The notes beneath the pieces were generated by a model. That model was not told the DNA's origin and ran no database searches. It was given only the letters and a program-made list of their open reading frames with translations. 18,295 nucleotides of DNA. Source: Lentisphaerota bacterium (GTDB lineage Bacteria > Verrucomicrobiota > Lentisphaeria > Oligosphaerales > JAFGRS01). The DNA is taken from NCBI GenBank assembly GCA_012514865.1, contig JAAYZO010000099.1, positions 1-18,295 on the forward strand. Direction: 5' to 3'. Positions 5,865 through 12,641 of the stretch are shown piece after piece. Position 1 is the stretch's first letter. The number at the start of each line of letters is the position of its first letter. The position numbers and the translations under genes are program-made.

Positions 5865-8135
5865 GTGAAGGCAACCCTGGCAGCGTGGGCCGCCCGGCGC
5901 TGGCTGAAGCCGTCGGCCTTCAAGGTCGGCCTGGCGGTGACCCTCGTCGCCGGCCTCCTGCTGGCGGTCCGGGCGCCCTCGTGGCACCGCCTGCGCACCT
6001 CGCTGGACAGCCGCATCCACGACGTCATGTTCCACGCCCGCGGGCCGCGCCCGCCGACCGGCCGGGTGGTCGTCGTCGACATCGACGAGGACAGCCTGGC
6101 CGAGGTCGGGCAGTGGCCCTGGCCGCGGACGGTCGTCGCGGCGCTGGTCGACCGCCTGGCGGCCGAGGGGCCGCGTGTCATCGGCTTCGACGCCGTCTTC
6201 GCCGAGCCGGACCGGACCTCGCTGGGGCTCGCCGCACGGCGCCTCGAGGCGCTCACCGGTCAGCGCCTCGAGCTGCCTGCGGAGAGCCTCGACAACGACC
6301 GCGTTCTGGCCGATGCCATCGGCCGTGCCGACGTCGTCCTGGGCTACTTCTTCGAACTCCTCCCCGAAGCCCGCGCCGGCCAGGCGACCGAGACGCCGAC
6401 GCCCCTGGCCGACGACCGTCTGCCCTGTCCCGAGCGCGACATCAAGGCGGCGTCGATCCGCGACCTCCTCCAGCGCAGCCGCATCCCGGTGGCGCGGCGG
6501 GCCACGCTCAACCTCGCCTGCCTCAACGATCAGGCCCTCAGCGAGGGCTTCTTCAACACCGTCCCCGATGGCGATGGCATGACCCGCCGCGGCAGCCTGT
6601 TCATCCGCTACGGCGAGGTGCTCTACCCGTCGCTGCCCCTGGAGATGGTCCGCGAGGGCTTGGGGGCTGACTTTGCCCTGGCGAGCCACACCCCGACGGT
6701 CGGCGTCACCACCCTCAGGCTCGGCGAGCGCGAGGTGCCGGTGACGCAGGCGGGCCAGCTCTGCCTGAACTTCCGCGGCCCGCCGCGCACGCTCCCCTAC
6801 GTCTCGGCCGGGGCCGTGCTGCGCGGCGAGATACCCCCCGGACTGCTCAAGGACGCCTACGTCCTCATCGGCACCTCGGCCATCGGGCTGCTGGACCTGC
6901 GCGCGACGCCGTTCCACGCGGCCTTCCCCGGCGTCGAGGTCAACGCCACCGTCATCGACAACCTCCTGGCCGGCGATGCCATGGTCTACGACATGGGCCT
7001 CGACCTCGGCCTGAACGTGGCTCTGGTGGCGGTGCTGGGGACGCTCCTGGCGGCGGGCCTGGCCTGGCTCGGCCCGCGCGCCGGGGCGCTCTGCGGCGGG
7101 CTCTTCCTTCTGGCGGTCGTCTATGGCAACTACCGGCTGCTCTTCCTGCAGGGCCGCCTGGTGGGTCTGACCTACGTGGTGGCCGCGCTCCTGGCCGTCT
7201 TCATCGCGGTCAGTGTCGCGAACTACTTCTTCGAGGGCCGCCGCAAGCGCTTCCTGCAGGGCGCCTTCAGCCGCTATGTCTCGGAGGACGTCGTCGCGGC
7301 GATCGTGGCGCACCCGGAGCGCCTCAGCCTCGAGGGCGAGGAGCGCGAGCTGACCATCCTGTTCAGCGACATCCGCGGCTTCACGGGGATCTCCGAGCGG
7401 CTCAGCGCGCGTCAGCTCAGCGCCTTCCTGAACGAGTACCTCTCGGCGATGACCGAGGTGATCATGGCGCGCGGCGGCACGGTCGACAAGTTCATTGGCG
7501 ACGCCATCATGGCCTTCTGGGGTGCGCCCCTGGCGGATGCCGGCCACGCGCCGCACGCGGTGGCGGCGGCCCTGGCGATGCGCCGGCTCCTGGCCGAGCT
7601 GCAACCGCGCTGGGCCGCCCGCGGCCTGCCGCCCATCGATATCGGCATCGGCCTCAACAGCGGCGTGGTCAGCGTCGGGAATATGGGCAGCAGCACGCGC
7701 TTCAGCTACACCGTCATGGGCGACGCCGTCAACCTCGCCAGCCGCCTGGAGGGCCTCACCCGCGTCTACGACACCGGCATGCTCATCAGCGACGCCACCC
7801 GGCGGGCCATCGGCGACGCCTTCCACTGCCGGCCCATCGATGTGGTCTGCGTCAAGGGCAAACTCGAGCCGGCGGCCCTCTTCGAGCCGCTCTGCGAGGG
7901 CCCGCCCGACGCCGCGATGGCCGCCGAGACCGGGCGCTTCACCGAGGCCCTCGAGGCCTACCGCCGTCGCGACTTCGACGCCTGCCGCGGCCTCATCGAG
8001 GCCCTGCAGCGTGACCACCCGCAGTGCCGGCTCTATGCTCTCTACCGCGAGCGCCTGGAGCTCTTCCGTCAACAGCCACCGCCGCCCGAGTGGGACGGCG
8101 TGTTCACCTTCACGACCAAGGGCCACGACGAGTGA
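5865..8135 (+). CDS. CHASE2-domain transmembrane adenylate/guanylate cyclase (class III)
   Basis: This 756-residue inner-membrane receptor cyclase has one transmembrane helix (about 20-36) and an extracytoplasmic CHASE2 sensor (about 40-370, with VVVDIDEDSLAEVGQWPWPR at 69-88). Three further helices follow (about 378-402, 407-428, 433-457), then a cytoplasmic class III cyclase domain (about 490-670). The catalytic set looks intact. Metal-binding aspartates are D502 (LFSDIRGF) and D546 (FIGDAIMAFWGAP). K542 and T616 (YTVMGDAVNLASR) occupy the base-recognition positions. N623 and R627 occupy the transition-state positions. Lys with Thr/Asp usually indicates ATP, so cAMP is the likely product. 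The C-terminal 80 residues contain a helical stretch (TGRFTEALEAYRRRDFD) resembling a single TPR-like unit. It follows pta and precedes a YihY-type gene on the same strand. The ligand and the cyclic-nucleotide effector are unknown. Confidence 0.93.
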   Translation: MKATLAAWAARRWLKPSAFKVGLAVTLVAGLLLAVRAPSWHRLRTSLDSRIHDVMFHARGPRPPTGRVVVVDIDEDSLAEVGQWPWPRTVVAALVDRLAAEGPRVIGFDAVFAEPDRTSLGLAARRLEALTGQRLELPAESLDNDRVLADAIGRADVVLGYFFELLPEARAGQATETPTPLADDRLPCPERDIKAASIRDLLQRSRIPVARRATLNLACLNDQALSEGFFNTVPDGDGMTRRGSLFIRYGEVLYPSLPLEMVREGLGADFALASHTPTVGVTTLRLGEREVPVTQAGQLCLNFRGPPRTLPYVSAGAVLRGEIPPGLLKDAYVLIGTSAIGLLDLRATPFHAAFPGVEVNATVIDNLLAGDAMVYDMGLDLGLNVALVAVLGTLLAAGLAWLGPRAGALCGGLFLLAVVYGNYRLLFLQGRLVGLTYVVAALLAVFIAVSVANYFFEGRRKRFLQGAFSRYVSEDVVAAIVAHPERLSLEGEERELTILFSDIRGFTGISERLSARQLSAFLNEYLSAMTEVIMARGGTVDKFIGDAIMAFWGAPLADAGHAPHAVAAALAMRRLLAELQPRWAARGLPPIDIGIGLNSGVVSVGNMGSSTRFSYTVMGDAVNLASRLEGLTRVYDTGMLISDATRRAIGDAFHCRPIDVVCVKGKLEPAALFEPLCEGPPDAAMAAETGRFTEALEAYRRRDFDACRGLIEALQRDHPQCRLYALYRERLELFRQQPPPPEWDGVFTFTTKGHDE

Positions 8136-8155
8136 ACCCCGGCGGGCGCCGCGTC

Positions 8156-8186
8156 CGGCCGGGGCCCTGTCGACCGGCCCCGGCCG
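8156..8186 (+). terminator. Strong all-GC stem-loop between the cyclase and yihY-like genes
   Basis: An 11-bp, fully G/C stem (CGGCCGGGGCC with GGCCCCGGCCG) closes a 9-nt loop. It begins 20 bp after the cyclase stop and ends 30 bp before the preferred yihY-like start. No T run follows. It may reduce read-through between the two genes. Confidence 0.45.
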
Positions 8187-8216
8187 CCGGCGAACGCCAT
8201 GCGGAGAACGACACCC

Positions 8217-9776
8217 ATGACACAGCCACACATGACTGAGAGCGCCTGGCAGCGCTTCATGACGGCCGCCCGGGGGGGCTACGGCGCCGCCAGGCGTTTC
8301 ATTGCGGAGGACCTCTGGGATCGCGATGTGGCAAGCTTCTCCGGCATGCGCCGGATGGTCTTCTCGTTCTGCCGCATCACGGCTATCGTCGTGCGCGGTT
8401 TCATCGCCGACAACTGCTACCTGCAGGCCTCGGCGCTGACCTACATCACCCTCATGAGCATGGTGCCCGTGCTGGCCCTGATGTTCTCGTTCACCAAGGG
8501 CATCGGCATGCAGAATCACCTCATCGACGCCATCGGCCTGGAGCGCATCGAGATCCAGGAGACGGCCGCGGATGGCGACACCGCCACGCGGGTCGAATTC
8601 CGCGTCGCCCGCCCCGACCCGGCCGCCGACGCGGCGGCGGCACCCAACGGCCAGTTCTCCCTCGAGGGCCTGCCCGAGCCGATGCAGAAGGCCATCACCA
8701 CCATCTTCTCCTACGTCGAGAATACCAGCTTCGGCGCCATGGGCCTGGTCGGCTCCCTGCTCCTCTTCTGGGGCGTGATCAAGGCGATGACCAAACTCGA
8801 ATTCAGCTTCAACACCATCTGGGGCACCAAGGTCGGGCGGCCGCTGTTCCGGCGGCTGACCGAGTACTTCTTCGTGCTGGCGCTGATACCGGTGCTGTTC
8901 CTGGTGGTGACCAGCGTCAACGCGGCGCTGTCGTCGCCGGCGGCGGTGGCGCGTCTGCGCGAGTGGGTCGGCCCCCTGGCCTGGTTCTACCTCGCCAGCC
9001 TGCGGCTCTTCGGTGTGGTCGTGGTGATGGTCGCCTTCGCCTTTCTGTTCAAGTTCATGCCGAACACCGATGTCAAGAGCCTGCCCGCCCTGGCCGGCGG
9101 CGTCGTGGCCGGGGCGCTCTGGTATGTCACGCAGTGGGCCTACATCACCTTCCAGATCGGCGTCACCGAGTACAACGCCATCTACGGCACCTTCGCCGCG
9201 GTGCCCTTCTTCCTGGCCTGGCTCTACACCAACTGGACCCTGGTGCTCTTCGGTGCCGAGGTCAGCTTCGCGGTGCAGAACTACGGCACCTACATCCTCG
9301 AGTCCTCGCCGGCGGCCATGTCGCCGGCAGCGCGCGTCAGCCTCGGCATCGTCCTGACCTACGAGACCTGCAAGGCCTACCTCGCCGGCGAACACGGCTG
9401 GCGTCCGGCGGCCTTTGCCCGTGAGCACGCCATACCGGTGCGCCTCGTGGCCAGCGTCGCCAACACCCTGGTGACCAGCGGCATCCTCGTCCCGGTCGAC
9501 GTCGGCTCGGCGCGCGATCGCTGCTACGTCCCCGGGCAGTCGCCGGACCGTCTCACCCTGGCCGACGTCGAGAAGGCGGTGCGCGCCAACGACCGCGCCT
9601 ACACCGGGCGCATCCTGAAGCTCGTGCCGAGCAGCGTCGCGACCGCCCTGGTGGGGAACTACGACGAGTTCATCGAGCACCTGGCCACGGTCAACTTCAG
9701 GGCGCTGGTCGAGAGCACCGCCGGCACGGCCGCGGCGGCCGCGACCGCCACGTCGACGCCGACGCCGGCGAAGTAG
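8217..9776 (+). CDS. YihY/virulence factor BrkB family membrane protein
   Basis: This polytopic inner-membrane protein of about 519 residues belongs to the YihY/BrkB family, once misnamed RNase BN; its molecular role is unsettled. The hallmark first segment is LQASALTYITLMSMVPVLAL (about 69-88). Later segments include MGLVGSLLLFWGVIKAM, a pair of helices around FFVLALIPVLFLVV and VVVVMVAFAFLFKFMPN, and the family block YNAIYGTFAAVPFFLAWLY followed by LVLFGAEVSFAVQNY. An extended, charged and alanine-rich loop (about 105-165) separates the first two helices and makes the protein longer than E. coli YihY (about 290). The C-terminal region (about 370-480) looks like the winged-helix tail of the longer family members, and the last 20 residues are Ala/Thr/Pro low complexity. 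ATG 8217 has GCGGAGAA about 9 nt upstream; ATG 8199 and ATG 8232 are alternatives. Confidence 0.88.
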   Translation: MTQPHMTESAWQRFMTAARGGYGAARRFIAEDLWDRDVASFSGMRRMVFSFCRITAIVVRGFIADNCYLQASALTYITLMSMVPVLALMFSFTKGIGMQNHLIDAIGLERIEIQETAADGDTATRVEFRVARPDPAADAAAAPNGQFSLEGLPEPMQKAITTIFSYVENTSFGAMGLVGSLLLFWGVIKAMTKLEFSFNTIWGTKVGRPLFRRLTEYFFVLALIPVLFLVVTSVNAALSSPAAVARLREWVGPLAWFYLASLRLFGVVVVMVAFAFLFKFMPNTDVKSLPALAGGVVAGALWYVTQWAYITFQIGVTEYNAIYGTFAAVPFFLAWLYTNWTLVLFGAEVSFAVQNYGTYILESSPAAMSPAARVSLGIVLTYETCKAYLAGEHGWRPAAFAREHAIPVRLVASVANTLVTSGILVPVDVGSARDRCYVPGQSPDRLTLADVEKAVRANDRAYTGRILKLVPSSVATALVGNYDEFIEHLATVNFRALVESTAGTAAAAATATSTPTPAK

Positions 9777-9892
9777 GTCCGCGGCGCCGTCCGTGGACCT
9801 CCCGGGCGGCCGCTCCACGGCGGCGACAGTGCCCCCTGCGATCGTCCCGGCGCGCCGGACTAGCCGCCAGCGGAAAGCCCCAGGTGACACTG

Positions 9893-9927
9893 ACGGGAGA
9901 TCGACGGCAAAGCCGTAAGTCTCCCGT
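9893..9927. terminator. Probable bidirectional terminator hairpin between convergent genes
   Basis: An outer 8-bp stem (ACGGGAGA / TCTCCCGT), a symmetric 3x3 internal loop and an inner 5-bp stem (ACGGC / GCCGT) with an AAA loop make a well-formed hairpin. It sits 116 bp after the yihY-like stop and 50 bp beyond the minus-strand DUF6785-like stop. TAAAT follows on the plus strand, but no long T tract is present. The position between convergent genes suits termination from both sides. Confidence 0.55.
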
Positions 9928-9943
9928 AAATCGGAGCTTCCGT

Positions 9944-9965
9944 CACTGGCAGGTAACGGCCAGTG
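9944..9965 (-). terminator. Stem-loop just after the DUF6785-like stop codon
   Basis: CACTGGC (9944-9950) pairs with GCCAGTG (9959-9965) around an 8-nt loop. It begins 12 bp beyond the minus-strand stop codon and overlaps the 37-bp repeat described separately. The other copy of that repeat does not preserve this hairpin. Confidence 0.35.
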
Positions 9966-9985
9966 GAGGAAGATCCGTCAGCGTG
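9949..9985 (-). repeat. 37-bp repeat across the stop codon of the DUF6785-like gene (copy 1)
   Basis: This segment matches 15167-15203 at 30 of 37 positions without gaps. On the minus strand it contains the gene's TGA (9980-9978) followed by CGGAT and then CCACTGGCC. In both copies the functional stop codon falls at the same place inside the repeat. Confidence 0.7.
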
Positions 9986-12047
9986 GGAAGTACCGGTAGG
10001 CGACCGGCGGCTTGCCCGTCACCAGGAAGTAGACGGCGCCCGCGATCATGAACACCAGCGCCCCCAGGATCTCGCCGCCGATGACGCCGAACATCAGGGG
10101 CTTCAGGCGCTGCACTGTCGAGTAGCCGCCGAAGCGTATGGTCAGGGTCTTGACCAGCCAGCCCAGGAGGATCGAGTAGGAGAGGGCGTACATCGGCCAG
10201 GTGACCCAGACCAGGAAGAGCACCGGGTGCAGCGGCCAGCGCGGCAGGCGCAGCCGCAGGAAGCTGAACAGGAGCACCGCGAAGAAGCCGAAGCCGGCCG
10301 CCGAGAGGAAGTGCTTCTGCGGGCGGAGGTCGCGCAGCTTCGCGTGCCACGGGAGGGTCTCGGCCTCGGCCAGACGGTCGACCGCCTGCAGCTTCAGTAC
10401 CTCCGGCTCGACCGCCTCGAAGGCGAGCTTCGGGAGGACGTTGTAGGACCAGGCACACTGCCGCGGCGTGCCGGTGTCGTAGGTCGCCGTCAGGCCGACC
10501 AGGAGCGCCAGGAAGACGCCGGCCACGCAGACGGCCAGGGTCACGCCGGTCAGGCGGATCTGCGGCAGACGCAGACGCTCGCAGACCTTCAGGCCGTTCG
10601 CCAGGTACGGCAGGTAGGCCTGGCTCTGATCGATGCTCAGCACGAAGAAGACCATCACACTGGCGACCACCAGACTCGGGTTCATCATGGTGCCGCCCAC
10701 CATCGCCAGCAGGAAGCTGAAGGGCTGCCAGCGCGTGTGGATGAAGAACAGCCCGGTCTCGGCGCTGATGCGCGAGACCACCACGCACGACAGCAGCGCC
10801 AGGCCGACCGTGGCCGCCGCAAACGGGAAGTTCATCCCCAGGCGCATCACCAGCACCACCGTCAGGGCCCCCGCCAGCAGGAGCAGCCGCATCGCCCACA
10901 CCGCGCCGCGGTCCTCCTCGCGCAGGCGCCGCCAGACCGCCACCGCGCCCGACAGGATGCGGCCGTAGTAGTGCCGGCCGGTGTAGGCCAGCATCAGCGC
11001 GAAGGCGATGTAGCTGCCGCCACGCTGCCAGCCCGACCAGCCGATGCCGCTGTAGTCGGTCGAGAAGTCCATGCCCATCGTCACCAGCGGCGCCGCGAAG
11101 AGTACCCAGAGGATCTGCGAGACGCCCATCGTCAGAGCAATCTCGGAACTCAGCAGGAAGGCGAACGCCACCATCAGCGGGAAGAGCTCGAAGCGGAAGA
11201 GCCCCGGGCCCCAGAGGACCCTGCCCGCTGCCGGAAAGAGGGTCATGAAGGGCGTGAAGATGAAGGTCAGCTTGACCGGTATGAAGACATCGGGGAACCA
11301 CACGCAGAGGCCGTTGTTGACGCGGATGAGCAGGACGACGCCCAGGCCGACCCAGAAGAGGCGGTTGCGCACCGCCGGCGTCGCCGATTCGTCGTCCTTG
11401 CGGCCCAGGACCGAGGCCACGAAATCCGCGATCGGGTAGGCGAGGTGCTCGTGGTGGGACCACTGCCGGTGCAGGATGATGGCCAGGCAGCCGTAGCAGA
11501 CCATCCCGAGGAAGGCCAGGGGCAGCCAGACCATCAGGGGCCTCACCCAGGCACCCCACGGCACCCGCCGGATCTGCACCCCGATGCGCTCCAGCCACGG
11601 CAGATTGCGGTCCTCCGGCGCACCCATGCCGGTGAGGAAGCCGCTGACGACCTCCGGGCTGTACTCCGGATCGACCAGGGCGTCCTTCGGGAAGTACTGC
11701 ATCAGATTGCGCTCACGCAGGCCCGGGTTGACGCGGTACCAGTGGTGCGGCATGACCATGACGTGCGGCAGGTGCTCCATCAGGTTGCGCCCGGGCACAC
11801 AGCAGGCCGTGCTGGTGAGCACGAAGATGACAGCCAGCTCCGGACCCGTGAGGGCCCAACTCCGGCGATGCCGGAAGAGCAGGATGTTGATCGTGGCCAC
11901 AAAGAGGATCAGCGGACCGATGACCATCACCGGCAGCAGATGCCCGCTGGTGAAGCGCTCCAGGTCCAGGATCCAGTCGTTGACATAGCCGAAACCGGCG
12001 ATGAACAGGGCGCAGAGGATGCCGACAGTGAAGGCACGCAGGGTCAC
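9978..12047 (-). CDS. DUF6785/DUF6784-type polytopic membrane protein
   Basis: This 689-residue protein has roughly 14 hydrophobic segments spread from the N-terminus (RAFTVGILCALFIAGFGY) to the C-terminus (GGEILGALVFMIAGAVYFLV). It matches from memory the DUF6785 family with a C-terminal DUF6784-like region, found in planctomycete-type bacteria and some archaea, with no established function. Segments that look conserved include PGRNLMEHLPHVMVMPHHWY, SAETGLFFIHTRWQPFSF, SYSILLGWLVKTLTIRFGG and LKPLMFGVIGGE. The last three recall transporter-like re-entrant or packing motifs, so a transport role is only a guess. The frame stays open to 12596, but the region beyond 12047 is repeat DNA; GTG 12047 starts the membrane protein and has AAGGA 11 nt upstream. 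It is convergent with the YihY-like gene and divergent from mnmE. Confidence 0.75.
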   Translation of the reverse strand: MTLRAFTVGILCALFIAGFGYVNDWILDLERFTSGHLLPVMVIGPLILFVATINILLFRHRRSWALTGPELAVIFVLTSTACCVPGRNLMEHLPHVMVMPHHWYRVNPGLRERNLMQYFPKDALVDPEYSPEVVSGFLTGMGAPEDRNLPWLERIGVQIRRVPWGAWVRPLMVWLPLAFLGMVCYGCLAIILHRQWSHHEHLAYPIADFVASVLGRKDDESATPAVRNRLFWVGLGVVLLIRVNNGLCVWFPDVFIPVKLTFIFTPFMTLFPAAGRVLWGPGLFRFELFPLMVAFAFLLSSEIALTMGVSQILWVLFAAPLVTMGMDFSTDYSGIGWSGWQRGGSYIAFALMLAYTGRHYYGRILSGAVAVWRRLREEDRGAVWAMRLLLLAGALTVVLVMRLGMNFPFAAATVGLALLSCVVVSRISAETGLFFIHTRWQPFSFLLAMVGGTMMNPSLVVASVMVFFVLSIDQSQAYLPYLANGLKVCERLRLPQIRLTGVTLAVCVAGVFLALLVGLTATYDTGTPRQCAWSYNVLPKLAFEAVEPEVLKLQAVDRLAEAETLPWHAKLRDLRPQKHFLSAAGFGFFAVLLFSFLRLRLPRWPLHPVLFLVWVTWPMYALSYSILLGWLVKTLTIRFGGYSTVQRLKPLMFGVIGGEILGALVFMIAGAVYFLVTGKPPVAYRYFPR

Positions 12048-12058
12048 GGTTTGGCTTT

Positions 12059-12063
12059 TCCTT
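12059..12063 (-). promoter_or_regulatory. Shine-Dalgarno supporting the GTG 12047 start
   Basis: Read on the minus strand, AAGGA lies 11 nt before GTG 12047. The in-frame extension further upstream would translate the 9-bp tandem repeat and the MITE-like element, so this site supports the shorter protein. Confidence 0.5.
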
Positions 12064-12342
12064 AAAGACCTGTGGTGTGTCCCGGCCGGCCGCGTGGGCC
12101 GCCGCCACAGGAACAACAGACAGGCACGGGCAGACGGGCGCCCCCTGAAACCGGCAGCCCGCGGCACTGCCGGCCGGCCAGGTCGAGGGGGGCGCGATGG
12201 CCGGGCCCCAACGGAACCCGGCAGAGCCCAAAAGGTAATAGCGCCAGCGCCCTTGGCAAGCCGCGGCCGACTTCCGGCGACGGCGGTCCGCCGCGGCCAG
12301 CCTGGCGGCCGCACTGGCGGAGGAGGCAGGCCAGCGGGACGA

Positions 12343-12423
12343 GTCAGACGGGTCAGACGGGTCAGACGGGTCAGACGGGTCAGACCGGTCAGACGGGTCA
12401 GACGGGTCGGACCGGTCCGACTC
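12343..12423 (+). repeat. 9-bp tandem repeat, nine units
   Basis: The unit GTCAGACGG starts at 12343, 12352, 12361, 12370, 12379, 12388, 12397, 12406 and 12415. Units 1-4, 6 and 7 are identical, unit 5 has one change, and the last two have drifted. The period is a multiple of three, so open frames cross it on both strands, but nothing indicates it is translated. It runs directly into the left flank of the MITE-like element. Confidence 0.95.
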
Positions 12424-12594
12424 TTCAGCCAGGGCTGTTTGAAGATCGCGGTGGCGCTCGCTCGGTCACCCTGGAGGGGTGCCAGATCGTAGCCGGGGGT
12501 CGCGCGAGAGCTCGACCCCCGGAAACGCGGATTGCACGCCATGCACCCTGAAGGGGTGCCAGAACCGGACTTTCGAACAGCCCTGCTCTTCGGC
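12421..12594. mobile_element. MITE-like palindromic element with terminal inverted repeats and flanking direct repeats
   Basis: The core 12430-12585 (156 bp) begins CAGGGCTGTTTGAA and ends TTCGAACAGCCCTG, 14-bp inverted ends with one mismatch. Directly outside these ends lie CTCTTCAGC (12421-12429) and CTCTTCGGC (12586-12594), direct repeats of 9 bp with one mismatch, as a target-site duplication would give. The interior holds three further inverted repeats: CACCC-N5-GGGTG (12467-12481), a 10-bp stem CCGGGGGTCG / CGACCCCCGG (12493-12522) and GCACCC-N5-GGGTGC (12543-12559). No transposase is encoded, so it would depend on one elsewhere. A REP-type repeat shaped by selection is the main alternative. 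Confidence 0.6.
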
Positions 12595-12597
12595 ACC

Positions 12598-12616
12598 CCG
12601 GCCGCATCGCGGCCGG
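12598..12616. promoter_or_regulatory. Perfect 8-bp palindrome upstream of mnmE
   Basis: CCGGCCGC / GCGGCCGG with a 3-nt ATC centre ends 25 bp before the mnmE start and just before a TACATT hexamer. It could be an operator near the promoter or an end-of-transcript hairpin. Nothing decides between these. Confidence 0.3.
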
Positions 12617-12626
12617 CCTGGCGGGC

Positions 12627-12632
12627 TACATT
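12627..12632 (+). promoter_or_regulatory. Candidate -10 box immediately upstream of mnmE
   Basis: TACATT lies 9 bp before the mnmE ATG. Initiation about 7 nt downstream would give a leader of only a few nucleotides, which fits the absence of a Shine-Dalgarno before this start. No clear -35 is seen. Confidence 0.3.
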
Positions 12633-12641
12633 AGGCGCCCT

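Larger units (their letters stand above)
12048..12641. other. Divergent intergenic region rich in repeats
   Basis: These 594 bp separate the minus-strand DUF6785-like gene from mnmE and contain no supported gene. Going right they hold the leader of the minus gene (12048-12070), a GC-rich unassigned stretch (about 12070-12335), the 9-bp tandem repeat (12343-12423), the MITE-like element (12421-12594), an 8-bp hairpin (12598-12616) and a TACATT hexamer before mnmE. Long frames run through on both strands, but their translations are simple tripeptide repeats or low-complexity Arg/Pro/Gly sequence. Confidence 0.65.

Noticed and set aside
5739..9890. A 1383-codon open frame on the minus strand across the cyclase and YihY-like genes
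   Set aside because: It lies antisense to two clear genes, and its translation is rich in Arg/Gly/His/Asp/Gln with no domain or membrane pattern. Such antisense frames are expected in DNA with very high third-position G+C.
9963..12065. A 700-codon plus-strand frame antisense to the DUF6785-like gene
   Set aside because: The translation is an extremely hydrophilic His/Gln/Arg/Glu-rich string with no fold signature. The minus strand encodes a coherent polytopic membrane protein with a start and ribosome binding site.
12343..12423. CRISPR-like array
   Set aside because: The units are contiguous 9-mers with no spacers and no cas genes nearby, so it is a simple tandem repeat.
12048..12596. N-terminal extension of the DUF6785-like protein up to 12596
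   Set aside because: It would translate the 9-bp tandem repeat and the MITE-like element into TRL-type repeats. The membrane protein starts naturally at GTG 12047 with a Shine-Dalgarno.
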